Origin: Bacteroidales bacterium
GTDB lineage: Bacteria; Bacteroidota; Bacteroidia; Bacteroidales; UBA932
DNA length: 64,000 nt
Reading direction: 5' to 3'
NCBI GenBank assembly: GCA_017415715.1
Contig: JAFQFD010000001.1
Location: 20,605 to 84,604 of the forward strand
Shown here: piece by piece, positions 26,763 to 36,256 of the stretch
Layout of the letters: the number at the start of each line of letters is the position of its first letter
How positions within the stretch are numbered: position 1 is the stretch's first letter
Made by a program: the position numbers and the translations under genes
Notes under the pieces: generated by a model
What the model was told of the DNA's origin: nothing
The model's input: the letters and a program-made list of their open reading frames with translations, nothing else
Database searches by the model: none

Positions 26763-28783
26763 TGACATATATGACAAGAATTTTCACAATCCTATGCCTG
26801 ATGAGCATAGGATTCGCTTTGTCTGCTCAGCCAGGCACGATCGCAGTACGTGAAGCAAATCCACAGTCAGGCAAGATCCTGACCATGGAGGAGACGATAC
26901 TTTCCAGGGCACTTTCTCCGGAAAACCTATGGTGCAGGTGGGACGGCAACGAGGACATCGTAATGATGAAGGATGGCCAGGCTGTTTCCTTCAACATCAA
27001 CACAAGGCTGGAGAAGCCATACAAGCCGGTCAGTCGCCAGGAGAAGATCTATGCTAAAAACAAGAGCCTGTATTATCGCACAGACAACGGGTTGGTCCTC
27101 ACTGTAGCGAAGAGCAAGGACCCGGACATTACATTCGGAGAATATGTCAGCCGCAATGAGTTCGGAATCAACGAAGGCATATTCTGGGCTCCGGACAGCA
27201 GCAAGGTGGCTTTCTACAAGAAGGACGAAAGCAAGGTCAGTTCATTCCCTCTGCTTGACATCACGACAAGGACAGGAACGCTCAAGGAGATAAAGTATCC
27301 GATGGCCGGCATGGATTCGGAAAAAGTCGAGCTCGGAGTATACAATCTGCTGACTTGCAAGGCTGTATACCTCAAGGTCAACGACTTCGGAGAAGACCAG
27401 TACCTTACCAACATCAGCTGGACTCCCGACGCGTCAAAGATCATAGTACAGGTGCTGGACCGCAGCCAGAAGCACATGCACATGAACCTGTACGACGCGG
27501 TCACCGGAACATTCATCAAGACTATCCTGACTGAAGACAACGATAAATATGTCGAGCCGCAGGACCCCGTGTGGTTCGTAAAAGGCTCCGACAACCTTTT
27601 CATATACAGGACAGACAACAGAGACGGATACAGAAACCTGTATCTGTGCGACCTCAAGGGCAACGTACGCAGGATAGCAGAGACCGACGCGGACCTGGCA
27701 TATGTCGGAAATGACGGAAGCCACATCTGGTACACTTCTGCAGAAGTCTCCCCTATCGAGAATCATCTGTTCCGCGTAAGCATCAAGGTTCCGAGTACAG
27801 CAATCTACAAGGGAGCTGAGGCTGTCAAGATCGGAAAGCCTCAGCAGCTCACTACAGAAGAAGGATGGCACGACATCGCGATGAGCCCGGACTGCCGACA
27901 CTATGTCGACTCGTGGAGCAGTCTGAACGTTCCGAGAATGACAAACCTCTGCACATCAGACGGCACTGCCATCAGGACAATGCTTACAGCGGACGACCCT
28001 ACAATGGATTACGCCTATACAGAAATCTCTCTTGGCAAGGTAAGAAGTGCAGACGGAAGGTTCGATAATTATTATCGTCTGATAAAGCCGAAGGACTTCG
28101 ACCCTGACAAGAAATACCCTGTCATCGTCTATGTTTATGGAGGACCGCACTCGCAGATGGTCAGGAACACATTCATGGGCGAGCTCCGCAGATGGGAGAT
28201 GTATATGGCCCAGAGAGGCTATCTGGTCTACGTGCAGGACAACAGAGGCACACAGAACCGTGGAGCCGCCTTTGAGAAGGCGATCCACCGTCAGTGCGGC
28301 CAGGCAGAAATGGCAGACCAGATGGAGGGCGTGAAGATGCTCATGGAACTGCCGTATGTCGACAAGGACCGCATCGGAGTACATGGATGGAGTTACGGAG
28401 GATTCATGACCATTTCACTCATAACAAACTATCCTGACGTATTCAAGGTGGCTGTGGCAGGCGGTCCGGTCATCGACTGGAAGTGGTACGAGGTGATGTA
28501 TGGCGAGCGTTACATGGACAGCCCGCATGTCAATCCCAAGGGATATGAGAAGACCAGCCTGATCAACAAGGCGAAGGATCTCAAAGGCAAGCTGCTCATA
28601 TGCCAGGGTGCCATAGACCCGGTAGTTCTCTGGGAACACAGCCTCAGCTTTGTCAGAGCATGCGTGGTCAACAATGTCCAGGTGGATTATTTCCCATACC
28701 CTTGTCACGAACACAATGTCATGGGCAAGGACAGAGTGCATCTGCACGATAAGATATCGATGTACTTTGAGGACTATTTGTAG
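26762..28783 (+). CDS. S9 family dipeptidyl peptidase IV
   Basis: This is a secreted serine peptidase that cuts dipeptides, usually after Pro or Ala, from peptide N-termini. The 673-residue protein begins with a signal peptide ending near ALSAQ. An N-terminal beta-propeller (about 30-420) is followed by the alpha/beta-hydrolase domain, where the catalytic serine lies in GWSYGG (Ser544), the aspartate in GAIDPV (Asp619) and the histidine in HEHN (His651). The start at 26762 overlaps the previous stop by one base; an ATG at 26771 is also possible and gives a shorter lead to the same signal peptide. Confidence 0.93.
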   Translation: MTYMTRIFTILCLMSIGFALSAQPGTIAVREANPQSGKILTMEETILSRALSPENLWCRWDGNEDIVMMKDGQAVSFNINTRLEKPYKPVSRQEKIYAKNKSLYYRTDNGLVLTVAKSKDPDITFGEYVSRNEFGINEGIFWAPDSSKVAFYKKDESKVSSFPLLDITTRTGTLKEIKYPMAGMDSEKVELGVYNLLTCKAVYLKVNDFGEDQYLTNISWTPDASKIIVQVLDRSQKHMHMNLYDAVTGTFIKTILTEDNDKYVEPQDPVWFVKGSDNLFIYRTDNRDGYRNLYLCDLKGNVRRIAETDADLAYVGNDGSHIWYTSAEVSPIENHLFRVSIKVPSTAIYKGAEAVKIGKPQQLTTEEGWHDIAMSPDCRHYVDSWSSLNVPRMTNLCTSDGTAIRTMLTADDPTMDYAYTEISLGKVRSADGRFDNYYRLIKPKDFDPDKKYPVIVYVYGGPHSQMVRNTFMGELRRWEMYMAQRGYLVYVQDNRGTQNRGAAFEKAIHRQCGQAEMADQMEGVKMLMELPYVDKDRIGVHGWSYGGFMTISLITNYPDVFKVAVAGGPVIDWKWYEVMYGERYMDSPHVNPKGYEKTSLINKAKDLKGKLLICQGAIDPVVLWEHSLSFVRACVVNNVQVDYFPYPCHEHNVMGKDRVHLHDKISMYFEDYL

Positions 28784-28805
28784 GCCCAATATCAAAAGAC
28801 TTTGC

Positions 28806-28813
28806 TAAATTTG
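28806..28813 (+). promoter_or_regulatory. -7 box of the serine dehydratase gene
   Basis: TAAATTTG matches the consensus. It supports the start at 28838 over the upstream in-frame ATG at 28802, which would lie in front of the promoter box. Confidence 0.55.
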
Positions 28814-28837
28814 CGCTGTTTTTGCGTTTTTAGAAAA

Positions 28838-30043
28838 ATGAGATCAGTAAAAGAGATATACAAGATAGGAAGAGGCCCGTCAAGCAGTCATACAATGGGT
28901 CCGTTCAAGGCAGTAAGAAACTTTGTCGAGAATCATCCTGAGGCAAAGAGTCTGAGGGTTACCCTGTATGGTTCATTGTCAGCCACAGGCAAGGGTCACC
29001 TTACAGACAGGGCCGTAACCGACGCCTTCGCTGACGGTGATGTCGAAATAATATGGGAGAAGGACAGTCTTCCCTTCCATCCCAACGGCATGGAAGTGGC
29101 ATCGGTTGACGGAGAGGGAAATGTCATAGACAAGTGGACATATTACAGCGTCGGAGGCGGAGACATCGTCTGCATCGAACACCCGATCGATGCTGAAGAC
29201 GGAGGCGAGGTTTACCAGATGAACACAATGAAGGAAGTGCTCGACTGGTGCAACTCGACCGGAAGGTCTTTCTGGGAATTTGTCGAGGAGAACGAGCGTG
29301 GCACCAAAGGCTTCTGGGAATATCTCGAGCTCGTCTGGAAGACTATGCAGAAGGCGGTGGAAAGAGGAATTGACGAGGAAGGTGCGCTTCCCGGACCGCT
29401 CAATATAAGGAGGAAGGCCGGAAGTTACTTCATCAAGGCTGACGGATACGGAGACGTGCTGCGCACAAGAGGCCTTATCTTCGCATATGCACTTGCTGTG
29501 AGCGAAGAGAATGCCTGTGGAGGAACGATCGTCACCGCGCCGACCTGCGGATCATGCGGTGTGTTGCCTGGCGCATTGTACCACCTCAAGAAAGTATATG
29601 GATTCAGTGACCAGCGAATCATCAGGGCCCTTGCCACAGCGGGCATCATAGGTAACATAGTAAAGCACAACGCATCTATTTCAGGTGCAGAAGTAGGTTG
29701 CCAGGGAGAGGTCGGCGTTGCATGCGCCATGACAGCAGGAGCGATCACCCAGCTTATGGGAGGAAGCCCGTCGCAGATCGAGTATGCCGCAGAAATGGGA
29801 CTTGAGCATCACCTCGGACTTACATGCGACCCGGTGTGCGGAATGGTTCAGATTCCATGCATAGAAAGAAATGCATATGCTGCAGCCAGAGCCATGGATG
29901 CCAGCATCTACTCACTCTACACTGACGGACGCCACAGAGTGTCATTCGATCAGGTAGTGAGAGTCATGAAGGAGACTGGAAAGGATCTTCCTTCTCTCTA
30001 CAAGGAAACCAGCGAAGGCGGTCTTGCAAAGCACCTTGACTAA
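28838..30043 (+). CDS. sdaA: L-serine ammonia-lyase, iron-sulfur type, single chain
   Basis: It deaminates L-serine to pyruvate with a [4Fe-4S] cluster. The protein is about 401 residues, with the N-terminal regulatory/beta domain beginning YKIGRGPSSSHTMGP and the catalytic alpha domain carrying the cluster cysteines in APTCGSCGVLPG and in LTCDPVCGMVQIPC. The domain order matches single-chain Bacteroidales enzymes. The frame is open from 28802, but the -7 box at 28806-28813 and the family start favour MRSVKEIYKIG at 28838. Confidence 0.93.
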   Translation: MRSVKEIYKIGRGPSSSHTMGPFKAVRNFVENHPEAKSLRVTLYGSLSATGKGHLTDRAVTDAFADGDVEIIWEKDSLPFHPNGMEVASVDGEGNVIDKWTYYSVGGGDIVCIEHPIDAEDGGEVYQMNTMKEVLDWCNSTGRSFWEFVEENERGTKGFWEYLELVWKTMQKAVERGIDEEGALPGPLNIRRKAGSYFIKADGYGDVLRTRGLIFAYALAVSEENACGGTIVTAPTCGSCGVLPGALYHLKKVYGFSDQRIIRALATAGIIGNIVKHNASISGAEVGCQGEVGVACAMTAGAITQLMGGSPSQIEYAAEMGLEHHLGLTCDPVCGMVQIPCIERNAYAAARAMDASIYSLYTDGRHRVSFDQVVRVMKETGKDLPSLYKETSEGGLAKHLD

Positions 30044-30050
30044 TACAACT

Positions 30051-30698
30051 ATGGGCAACAGAAAATTCGACACCTGCTTCTTCGAGAGGTATGCGCAGAT
30101 CTCGCTTGAGACTCTGCTGGGCGAGGACTATGCCGACCTCGTGAACGAAGACAGACCTGATCTCCAGAAACCGGACAAGAGTCTCGGCATTGAGGTGACA
30201 AGGGCCATGGAGCCGACAAAGGACGTTGCCCGGGCAATGCTGAAGGAGATGGCAGGTCTTCCTGTAAAGGAGGAAGACCGTGAGGAGATGGACCAGATCA
30301 TCAAGAGCGGTTACGGATATGGTCTCCAGGAAGGAAAGTATATAGGATCGCTTGAGTATGAATACTGGGCCCTCGCCCAGCCGCTTCGCAGGATCATAGA
30401 AAGCAAGGTCAGCAAGGTCGGATCAGGATTCTATGGAGATTTCAAGGAATTCGGCCTCTACATATTCTGCAAAGACGACCTCACTCCTGAAGAAGTCAGG
30501 CTGACTCTGGAGTACACCAGCGAACTGCAGAGACACCTGGATGTGAAGTATTCAAAGATGTATCTCTCACTGATCGACAAGCTGTATGTCTGCGACCTTA
30601 CGGAAGTAAACCGTCTCCACCACCCTACTACAAAATACACATCCTACGAGATAACCCGCAGGATGTGCAAGAAATTTTTCCTCGAATCTTTGGAATAA
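30051..30698 (+). CDS. hypothetical protein, about 215 aa
   Basis: This soluble protein of about 215 residues has no signal peptide or membrane segment. It begins GNRKFDTCFFERYAQISLE, and has DRPDLQKPDKSLGIEVTRAM near residues 34-53 and many charged helices. The combination of an Asp followed by IEVTRA on a short strand is what a PD-(D/E)xK nuclease-like fold would show, but no clear lysine partner is visible, so I do not assign it. The frame is open from 30024; the ATG at 30051 leaves a 7-base gap after sdaA and is preferred. It ends one base before pyrF on the opposite strand. Confidence 0.7.
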   Translation: MGNRKFDTCFFERYAQISLETLLGEDYADLVNEDRPDLQKPDKSLGIEVTRAMEPTKDVARAMLKEMAGLPVKEEDREEMDQIIKSGYGYGLQEGKYIGSLEYEYWALAQPLRRIIESKVSKVGSGFYGDFKEFGLYIFCKDDLTPEEVRLTLEYTSELQRHLDVKYSKMYLSLIDKLYVCDLTEVNRLHHPTTKYTSYEITRRMCKKFFLESLE

Positions 30699-31541
30699 CT
30701 ACAGATTCGCAGTCTGCGCCGCAGCAACGGCAGCCGCCTTTGCGAAGTCTTCTGAATGATCTGCGTAAAGAATACCCCTTGAAGAATTGATGAGAAGTCC
30801 GCCATGGTCATTTGATCCATGTGCAATCACTTCTTCAGCCGAGCCTCCCTGTGCGCCTACTCCTGGAACAAGGAAGAAGTTGTCAGGGCAGAAACTGCGG
30901 AGTTCTTCGAGCTTGTCAGCTTTTGTAGCACCTACGACAAACATCATGTTGTCCGGAGTAGAAATCTCCATCATCTCCTCCATCACCGCCTGATATAAAG
31001 GTTTGCCGTCCTTCTGCGCATTCTGGAACTGATACGCAGAAGCATTTGAAGTAAGTGCAAGCACAATCGCCCATTTGTCCTTATACTCAAGGAAAGGAGT
31101 GACGCTGTCTGCTCCCATGTACGGTGCTATCGTAACAGCATCAAAGTCCATTTCTTCGAAAAATGCCTTTGCATACATCTTGGCCGTGTTTCCGATGTCT
31201 CCCCTCTTTGCATCTGCAATGAGGAAGATTTCCGGATATTTTGATCTTATATAGTCAACTGTTGCGTCAAGAGCGCGCATGCCCTCTATGCCATAGCACT
31301 CATAGAAAGCGAGATTCGGCTTATATGCCACACAATGTGCAGCAGTTGCGTCTACAATCGCCTTGTTGAACTCCACGATAGATCGTGCCTTGCCGCTGAA
31401 GAGCCGGCCGTTCAGAGCAAGTTCGCCCTGAGTAGCAAGAGCCTTGACGTGCTCCGGCATCTTATCAAAGTCCACATCCAGGCCGACACAAAGCATGCTC
31501 TTCTTGGCCTGTATCTGCTGATATAACTGTTCTCTGTTCAT
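30699..31541 (-). CDS. pyrF: orotidine 5'-phosphate decarboxylase (type 2)
   Basis: It makes UMP from OMP in pyrimidine synthesis. The 280-residue product has SMLCVGLDVD near residues 15-24, the catalytic loop DAKRGDIGNTAKMYA with the essential Asp-Lys pair, and the phosphate-binding GVGAQGG near the C-terminus. This is the longer subfamily 2 form. The frame stays open to 31775, but that extension translates the MITE-like repeat at 31556-31666 and is spurious; the ATG at 31541 opens the conserved protein. Confidence 0.95.
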   Translation of the reverse strand: MNREQLYQQIQAKKSMLCVGLDVDFDKMPEHVKALATQGELALNGRLFSGKARSIVEFNKAIVDATAAHCVAYKPNLAFYECYGIEGMRALDATVDYIRSKYPEIFLIADAKRGDIGNTAKMYAKAFFEEMDFDAVTIAPYMGADSVTPFLEYKDKWAIVLALTSNASAYQFQNAQKDGKPLYQAVMEEMMEISTPDNMMFVVGATKADKLEELRSFCPDNFFLVPGVGAQGGSAEEVIAHGSNDHGGLLINSSRGILYADHSEDFAKAAAVAAAQTANL

Positions 31542-31555
31542 AATTATCTTATTCC

Positions 31556-31666
31556 GGTGGGATGGTATTATTTTGAAAACCGTGGCCGCCCGTGGCCTCG
31601 TGAACGGGAGGGGCCCGCCGCGCAGCGGTGGGAGGGATTTAGTTTTCAAAATAACACCATACCGCC
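31556..31666. mobile_element. MITE-like element with 25-bp terminal inverted repeats
   Basis: The left arm 31556-31580 (core ATGGTATTATTTTGAAAAC at 31562-31580) and right arm 31642-31666 (core GTTTTCAAAATAACACCAT at 31642-31660) are inverted copies with about three mismatches over 25 bases. Between them lies a 61-base GC-rich segment containing GGGCCCGCCGCGCAGCGG. The element fills most of the 136-base gap between the M20 peptidase gene and pyrF. It encodes no transposase. Confidence 0.75.
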
Positions 31667-31677
31667 ATATTGTATAT

Positions 31678-33024
31678 TTAGTAATATCTATAGAATAATG
31701 CGATGGCTTCCATGCCGGCGAAGAGCTGCTTGAGGAGGTAGCTCTCGTTTGGTGAGTGGATCGTATCCCTCTCAAGACCGAATCCCATCAGAAGCGGATC
31801 AATCTCAAGGATGCGCTGAAGGTCAGCCAGGATCGGAATCGATCCGCCGCCACGTGACGGCACAGGCTCTATGCCATATACTTCTGTCATAGCCTTCTCT
31901 GCTGCCTTGTATGCAGGTGATGAAATCGGGATAAGGAATCCGTTTCCGCCATGATGAGGCGTAACCTCAACCTTCACATAATCAGGGGCTATCGCCTTGA
32001 AATGCTCCTCAAAGAGTCTTGTTATGGTCTCGCTGTCCTGATTCGGAACAAGACGCATGGATATCTTTGCGTGGGCTACTGATGGAAGGACAGTCTTTGC
32101 GCCTTCTCCGATATAACCGCCCCATATGCCGTTTACATCGAGGCATGGACGGATACCCGTACGCTCGAGCGATGTATATCCGGCCTCGCCCTTGACCTCC
32201 TTGATATCAAGAAACTCCTTATATTCCTCAAGATCGAACGGAGCGCGAGAGAGCTTTGCCCTGTCCTCAGCAGAAAGTTCGACTACATCATCGTAGAATC
32301 CCTTTACCGTGATATGTCCATCCTTGTCAATAAGGGACGAAATCATGTTGCAAAGCACATTGATCGGATTTGCCACAGCACCGCCGTAGTGACCTGAATG
32401 AAGGTCCTTGTTCGGTCCTGTAACCTTCACCTCCACATACGACAGTCCACGCATTCCACAGTTGATGGATGGTACCGACTCCGAGATCATTGTAGTATCG
32501 GAAACCAGAATGATGTCTGCAGCAAGACGCTCCTTATTCTCCTTCGCCCACGCTGCAAGCGAAGGGCTTCCGATCTCCTCCTCTCCCTCGAGGATGAACT
32601 TGACATTATGCTTCAGTGTGCCCTGACGTACCATGAACTCAAATGCCTTGATGTGCATGAAGAGCTGGCCCTTGTCATCATTGGCTCCGCGCGCATAGAT
32701 TGCTCCGTCCCTGATTTCCGGCTCGAAAGGATCTGAATGCCATAGTTCGATAGGATCCACAGGCTGAACATCGTAATGTCCATATACCAGGACTGTCGGA
32801 AGCGACGGATCGACAAGCTTCTGGCCGAAAACCACAGGATGACCTGTCGTAGGATAGACAGCAGCCTCGTCAGCTCCCGCTTCCATAAGAAGCTCGACGA
32901 GCCTTTCAGCACAACGCTTCATATCCGGCTTATGCTGCTCCAGAGAGCTCACAGACGGAATCCTCAACAGTGAGAAGAGTTCCTCAAGAAATCTTTCCTT
33001 GTTAGTTTCAATGTACTGTTTCAT
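31678..33024 (-). CDS. M20 family metallopeptidase (dipeptidase type)
   Basis: The 448-residue protein is a zinc-dependent exopeptidase of the M20A/CNDP-like group. Metal-site landmarks are GHYDVQP near residues 82-88, GANDDKGQLF near 114-123, and EGEEEIGSPS near 146-155, followed by the dimerisation (lid) domain and a C-terminal PSRGGGSIP segment. There is no signal peptide, so it is probably a cytosolic peptide hydrolase. It begins 21 bases after the SDR gene on the same strand and may be the tail of the clpP-clpX block. Confidence 0.92.
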   Translation of the reverse strand: MKQYIETNKERFLEELFSLLRIPSVSSLEQHKPDMKRCAERLVELLMEAGADEAAVYPTTGHPVVFGQKLVDPSLPTVLVYGHYDVQPVDPIELWHSDPFEPEIRDGAIYARGANDDKGQLFMHIKAFEFMVRQGTLKHNVKFILEGEEEIGSPSLAAWAKENKERLAADIILVSDTTMISESVPSINCGMRGLSYVEVKVTGPNKDLHSGHYGGAVANPINVLCNMISSLIDKDGHITVKGFYDDVVELSAEDRAKLSRAPFDLEEYKEFLDIKEVKGEAGYTSLERTGIRPCLDVNGIWGGYIGEGAKTVLPSVAHAKISMRLVPNQDSETITRLFEEHFKAIAPDYVKVEVTPHHGGNGFLIPISSPAYKAAEKAMTEVYGIEPVPSRGGGSIPILADLQRILEIDPLLMGFGLERDTIHSPNESYLLKQLFAGMEAIALFYRYY

Positions 33025-33045
33025 TGTATTATGTGTTAGTATTTG

Positions 33046-33840
33046 CTAAAGGTTGTAGTAAAGAGAGAGTATCCATGCAAAGACCGGCTTCGGCAGAAGC
33101 CATTTTGCAAATACGGCCAGACGCTGAAGGAATGAGGCCACCACATAATTGTATGCAGGCTTCCTTTTCCTTACTATGCGCGATATCTTATCTGCAAGAA
33201 ACTCCGGTTTCAGACCTCCCGTCTCATCTTTCTCTATTCCTGCCAGCGACCTTTCATAAGAAGGATAAGCTTGCGCTACGTCTGCAGGACATACTGACTT
33301 GCGCTTCGCTGTGAAGTCTGTCGAGAAGTCACCTGGCTCTATCACTGTCACAGACACCCCTGTTCCGCGGAGTTCCAGACGAAGGGACTCACAATATCCC
33401 TCTACAGCAAACTTGCTTGCAGAATACGCTCCCTGATAAGGAAGTCCCATCAGGCCCCCGATGCTGCTCATGCAGAATATCTTACCGGAACCTTGCCTTC
33501 TCATCACCGGCACGACATGTGAGATCCACCTGACCATTCCCATGAAGTTTACATCCATCTGCCTGGCGACCTCTGACGGAGTGCAATATTCAAGAGGTCC
33601 TCCTATGCCCATTCCGGCATTGTTGATGAACACATCAAGCCTTCCTTCCGCCGCCATCAGCTGAGCGAAAGCGTCAGCAACGGCAGCCTCATCCTGGACA
33701 TCGGCATTGAGATACGTCACCCCATCTATTGGCTCTACATGGCGTCGCACTGTGCCATAGACTTTATGTCCGTCTTTTGCAAGACGGGTTGCAATGGCCT
33801 TTCCAAAGCCAGATGACACACCGGTTACAAGTATTACCAT
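33046..33840 (-). CDS. short-chain dehydrogenase/reductase, candidate 3-ketosphinganine reductase
   Basis: The 264-residue classical SDR has the cofactor motif TGVSSGFG at residues 6-13, NNAG at 73-76, catalytic Ser126, and Tyr139/Lys143 in YSASK. A C-terminal hydrophobic tail (about residues 235-260) could associate with membrane. It starts 3 bases after the serine palmitoyltransferase gene, whose product 3-ketosphinganine needs an NADPH-dependent reduction of exactly this type. The substrate is inferred from the neighbour and from the C-terminal hydrophobic tail; other lipid or keto substrates remain possible. Confidence 0.85.
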   Translation of the reverse strand: MVILVTGVSSGFGKAIATRLAKDGHKVYGTVRRHVEPIDGVTYLNADVQDEAAVADAFAQLMAAEGRLDVFINNAGMGIGGPLEYCTPSEVARQMDVNFMGMVRWISHVVPVMRRQGSGKIFCMSSIGGLMGLPYQGAYSASKFAVEGYCESLRLELRGTGVSVTVIEPGDFSTDFTAKRKSVCPADVAQAYPSYERSLAGIEKDETGGLKPEFLADKISRIVRKRKPAYNYVVASFLQRLAVFAKWLLPKPVFAWILSLYYNL

Positions 33841-33843
33841 ATA

Positions 33844-35031
33844 TTAAAGTATTTCGAGAGACTTGAAGACCTTCGTAAGTTTCTCCACCGCAAAGTCAAC
33901 CTGCTCCTTAGTATGAGTTGCCATCAAGGCAAATCTGATGAGTTCATCGCCTCTTGCTACTGCCGGGGCTATGACCGGAGTTACAAATACTCCTTCCGCC
34001 AAAGCCAGACTCACAATGGCCATAGCCTTCTCTGTATCACGCACAAAGAGAGGAATTATCGGCGACTCAGTCCTGCCGGTATCGAATCCGGCATCCTTGA
34101 ATGACTTCTGCGCATACCTGGTAAGCTCCCAAAGGTGCTCGAATCTCTCGGGTTCTGTCTGCATTATTTCAAGAGCCTTGCCAGCAGAAGCCACTGCTGC
34201 TGGAGTCATCGAAGCGCTGAAGATCAATGCCCTGGAATTATGCTTGAGATAATTCAGGATCTCATGATCTCCGGCGATGAATCCTCCGAGAGAACCGAAT
34301 GACTTCGAGAAAGTTCCCATGATAAGGTCCACCCTGTCAGTCAATCCGAAATGATCGGCAGTACCACGTCCGTTCCTTCCAAGAACTCCAAGGGAATGAG
34401 CATCATCCACCATCACCGAGGCATTATACTGATCGCAGAGATCGCAGATCTGCGGAAGCGGAGCGATGTCTCCTTCCATAGAATAGATACCGTCGACAAC
34501 GATCAGCTTGCAGCTGTCCGGTTCGCAGAGCTTGAGTTTGCGCTCCAGATCCTCGACATCATTATGCTTGAACTTCAGAACTTTAGCAAAGCCCAGACGA
34601 CTTCCGTCTATGATTGAGGCATGGTCCTGGGCATCAAGAAGAATATATCCTCCACGGAACCCGAGGGCAGAAACCACCCCAAGATTGACCTGCATTCCAG
34701 TGCTGTAAGTAACTACTTCCTCCTTGCCGACAAACTCAGCGAGCCTTTGTTCCAGGTCCACATGGATATCCAGTGTACCGTTGAGGAAACGGGAGCCCGA
34801 ACAGCTTGAGCCATATTTATCTATGGCATTCTTTGCAGCCTCCTTGAGACGAGTATCATTGGAAAGTCCAAGGTAACTGTTCGAACCGAACATCAGAACA
34901 TCCTTGCCTTCGATCTTCACGACAGTCGACTGTTCTGAACTGATCGGCGTGTAGTAAGGGTAAATTCCCTTCTCCTTGCACTGCTGCGGGAGAGTGTACT
35001 CTCCACAGATGCGGTTAAGTAGTCTTTTCAT
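33844..35031 (-). CDS. spt: serine palmitoyltransferase (alpha-oxoamine synthase family)
   Basis: It condenses L-serine with a fatty acyl thioester to 3-ketosphinganine, the first step of sphingolipid synthesis. The 395-residue PLP enzyme has DVLMFGSNSYLGL near residues 44-56, GSRFLNGTLDIHVDLE near 79-94, the PLP-stacking histidine in DHASI (His137) and the Schiff-base lysine in GTFSKSFGS (Lys243). The whole sequence closely resembles, from memory, the Bacteroides and Porphyromonas enzymes. It is 11 bases downstream of clpX and 3 bases upstream of the SDR. 8-Amino-7-oxononanoate synthase is the main alternative but is less like it. Confidence 0.9.
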   Translation of the reverse strand: MKRLLNRICGEYTLPQQCKEKGIYPYYTPISSEQSTVVKIEGKDVLMFGSNSYLGLSNDTRLKEAAKNAIDKYGSSCSGSRFLNGTLDIHVDLEQRLAEFVGKEEVVTYSTGMQVNLGVVSALGFRGGYILLDAQDHASIIDGSRLGFAKVLKFKHNDVEDLERKLKLCEPDSCKLIVVDGIYSMEGDIAPLPQICDLCDQYNASVMVDDAHSLGVLGRNGRGTADHFGLTDRVDLIMGTFSKSFGSLGGFIAGDHEILNYLKHNSRALIFSASMTPAAVASAGKALEIMQTEPERFEHLWELTRYAQKSFKDAGFDTGRTESPIIPLFVRDTEKAMAIVSLALAEGVFVTPVIAPAVARGDELIRFALMATHTKEQVDFAVEKLTKVFKSLEIL

Positions 35032-35042
35032 ATAGGTTAAGG

Positions 35043-36251
35043 TTATTTTTCCAATCTTGCCTTGGCGTAATCAAGTGTCAGGACAAATACATCTTCATCG
35101 GATGAAGGTGCTTCATACATCACATCTGTCATTATCGCCTCGCAAATTGAACGCAAGCCACGCGCTCCAAGTTTATTCTCGATAGCTGTGTCAACTATCA
35201 GATCAAGTACCTCCGGCTCAACTTCAAGCCTCATTCCGTCAAGTTCGAACATTTTTTCATACTGACGGATGAGGGCATTCTTAGGCTCGACAAGTATCCT
35301 CTTAAGAGCATCTCTGTCAAGGTGGTCAAGGTATGTGATAACAGGGAGACGTCCTATGATCTCCGGTATCAGTCCATAAGAGCGAAGATCCTGAGCCTCA
35401 ACATACTGCAGAAGATTGTTCTTGTCAATTTTCTGCTTGTCTGCTGCGCCGAAACCTATGACCTGTGTGTTAAGTCTCTGAGCGATCTTGCGTTCTATGC
35501 CTTCGAATGCACCTCCGCAGATGAAGAGGATATTCTGAGTATTTACATGCAGGAACTCCTGCTCAGGATGCTTGCGTCCTCCCTGTGGCGGCACATTCAC
35601 AATGCTGCCCTCAAGGAGCTTGAGCATGGCCTGTTGTACTCCTTCTCCAGAAACGTCCCTTGTAATCGAAGGATTGTCGCTCTTGCGGGCAATCTTGTCG
35701 ATTTCATCGATAAAGACTATACCCCTCTCCGCCTTTGCCACATTGTAGTCAGCTTCCTGAAGCAGACGGGACAGGATGCTCTCAACATCCTCTCCGACAT
35801 AACCTGCCTCTGTAAGGACAGTTGCGTCCACAATTGTGAAAGGCACATCAAGGAGCTTTGCTATTGTTTTGGCCATCAATGTCTTACCAGTACCGGTAGG
35901 ACCGACCATCAATATATTTGACTTCTCCAGTTCAAACTCGTTGTCAGACGCCAGATTGTTGTTCAGTCTCTTGTAATGATTGTAGACCGCAACAGCAAGA
36001 AGCTTCTTCGCCCTGTCCTGACCTATGACATACTGGTCAAGAAAAGCGTGAATATCTTTCGGCTTATGTTTTGTCTCAACCACTCCGACAGGATCAGCAT
36101 CCTTTTTATCAAAGTCCCTGACATAGTCTTGAGCGATCTTGACGCAGTCCGAACAGATGCAGGCGTCAAGTCCCTGCAGCAGAAGCGACACTTCGCGTTC
36201 GCTTCTGCCGCAGAACATGCAACGGCTTCTCTGGTTATCAGATTTTGCCAT
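35043..36251 (-). CDS. clpX: ClpX, ATP-dependent unfoldase
   Basis: This AAA+ unfoldase feeds substrates to ClpP. The 402-residue protein has an N-terminal zinc domain (Cys11, Cys14, Cys33, Cys36), Walker A GPTGTGKT near residue 113-120, Walker B FIDEIDK, a sensor/arginine region, and the ClpP-docking IGF-type loop in [11 protein letters not shown]. It starts 5 bases after clpP on the same strand, the usual clpP-clpX order. Confidence 0.97.
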   Translation of the reverse strand: MAKSDNQRSRCMFCGRSEREVSLLLQGLDACICSDCVKIAQDYVRDFDKKDADPVGVVETKHKPKDIHAFLDQYVIGQDRAKKLLAVAVYNHYKRLNNNLASDNEFELEKSNILMVGPTGTGKTLMAKTIAKLLDVPFTIVDATVLTEAGYVGEDVESILSRLLQEADYNVAKAERGIVFIDEIDKIARKSDNPSITRDVSGEGVQQAMLKLLEGSIVNVPPQGGRKHPEQEFLHVNTQNILFICGGAFEGIERKIAQRLNTQVIGFGAADKQKIDKNNLLQYVEAQDLRSYGLIPEIIGRLPVITYLDHLDRDALKRILVEPKNALIRQYEKMFELDGMRLEVEPEVLDLIVDTAIENKLGARGLRSICEAIMTDVMYEAPSSDEDVFVLTLDYAKARLEK

Positions 36252-36256
36252 ATTTA

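Noticed and set aside
30699-31775. Extended pyrF of 358 codons
   Set aside because: The extra N-terminus translates the MITE-like repeat and is Ser/Pro/Arg-rich nonsense; the conserved protein starts at 31541.
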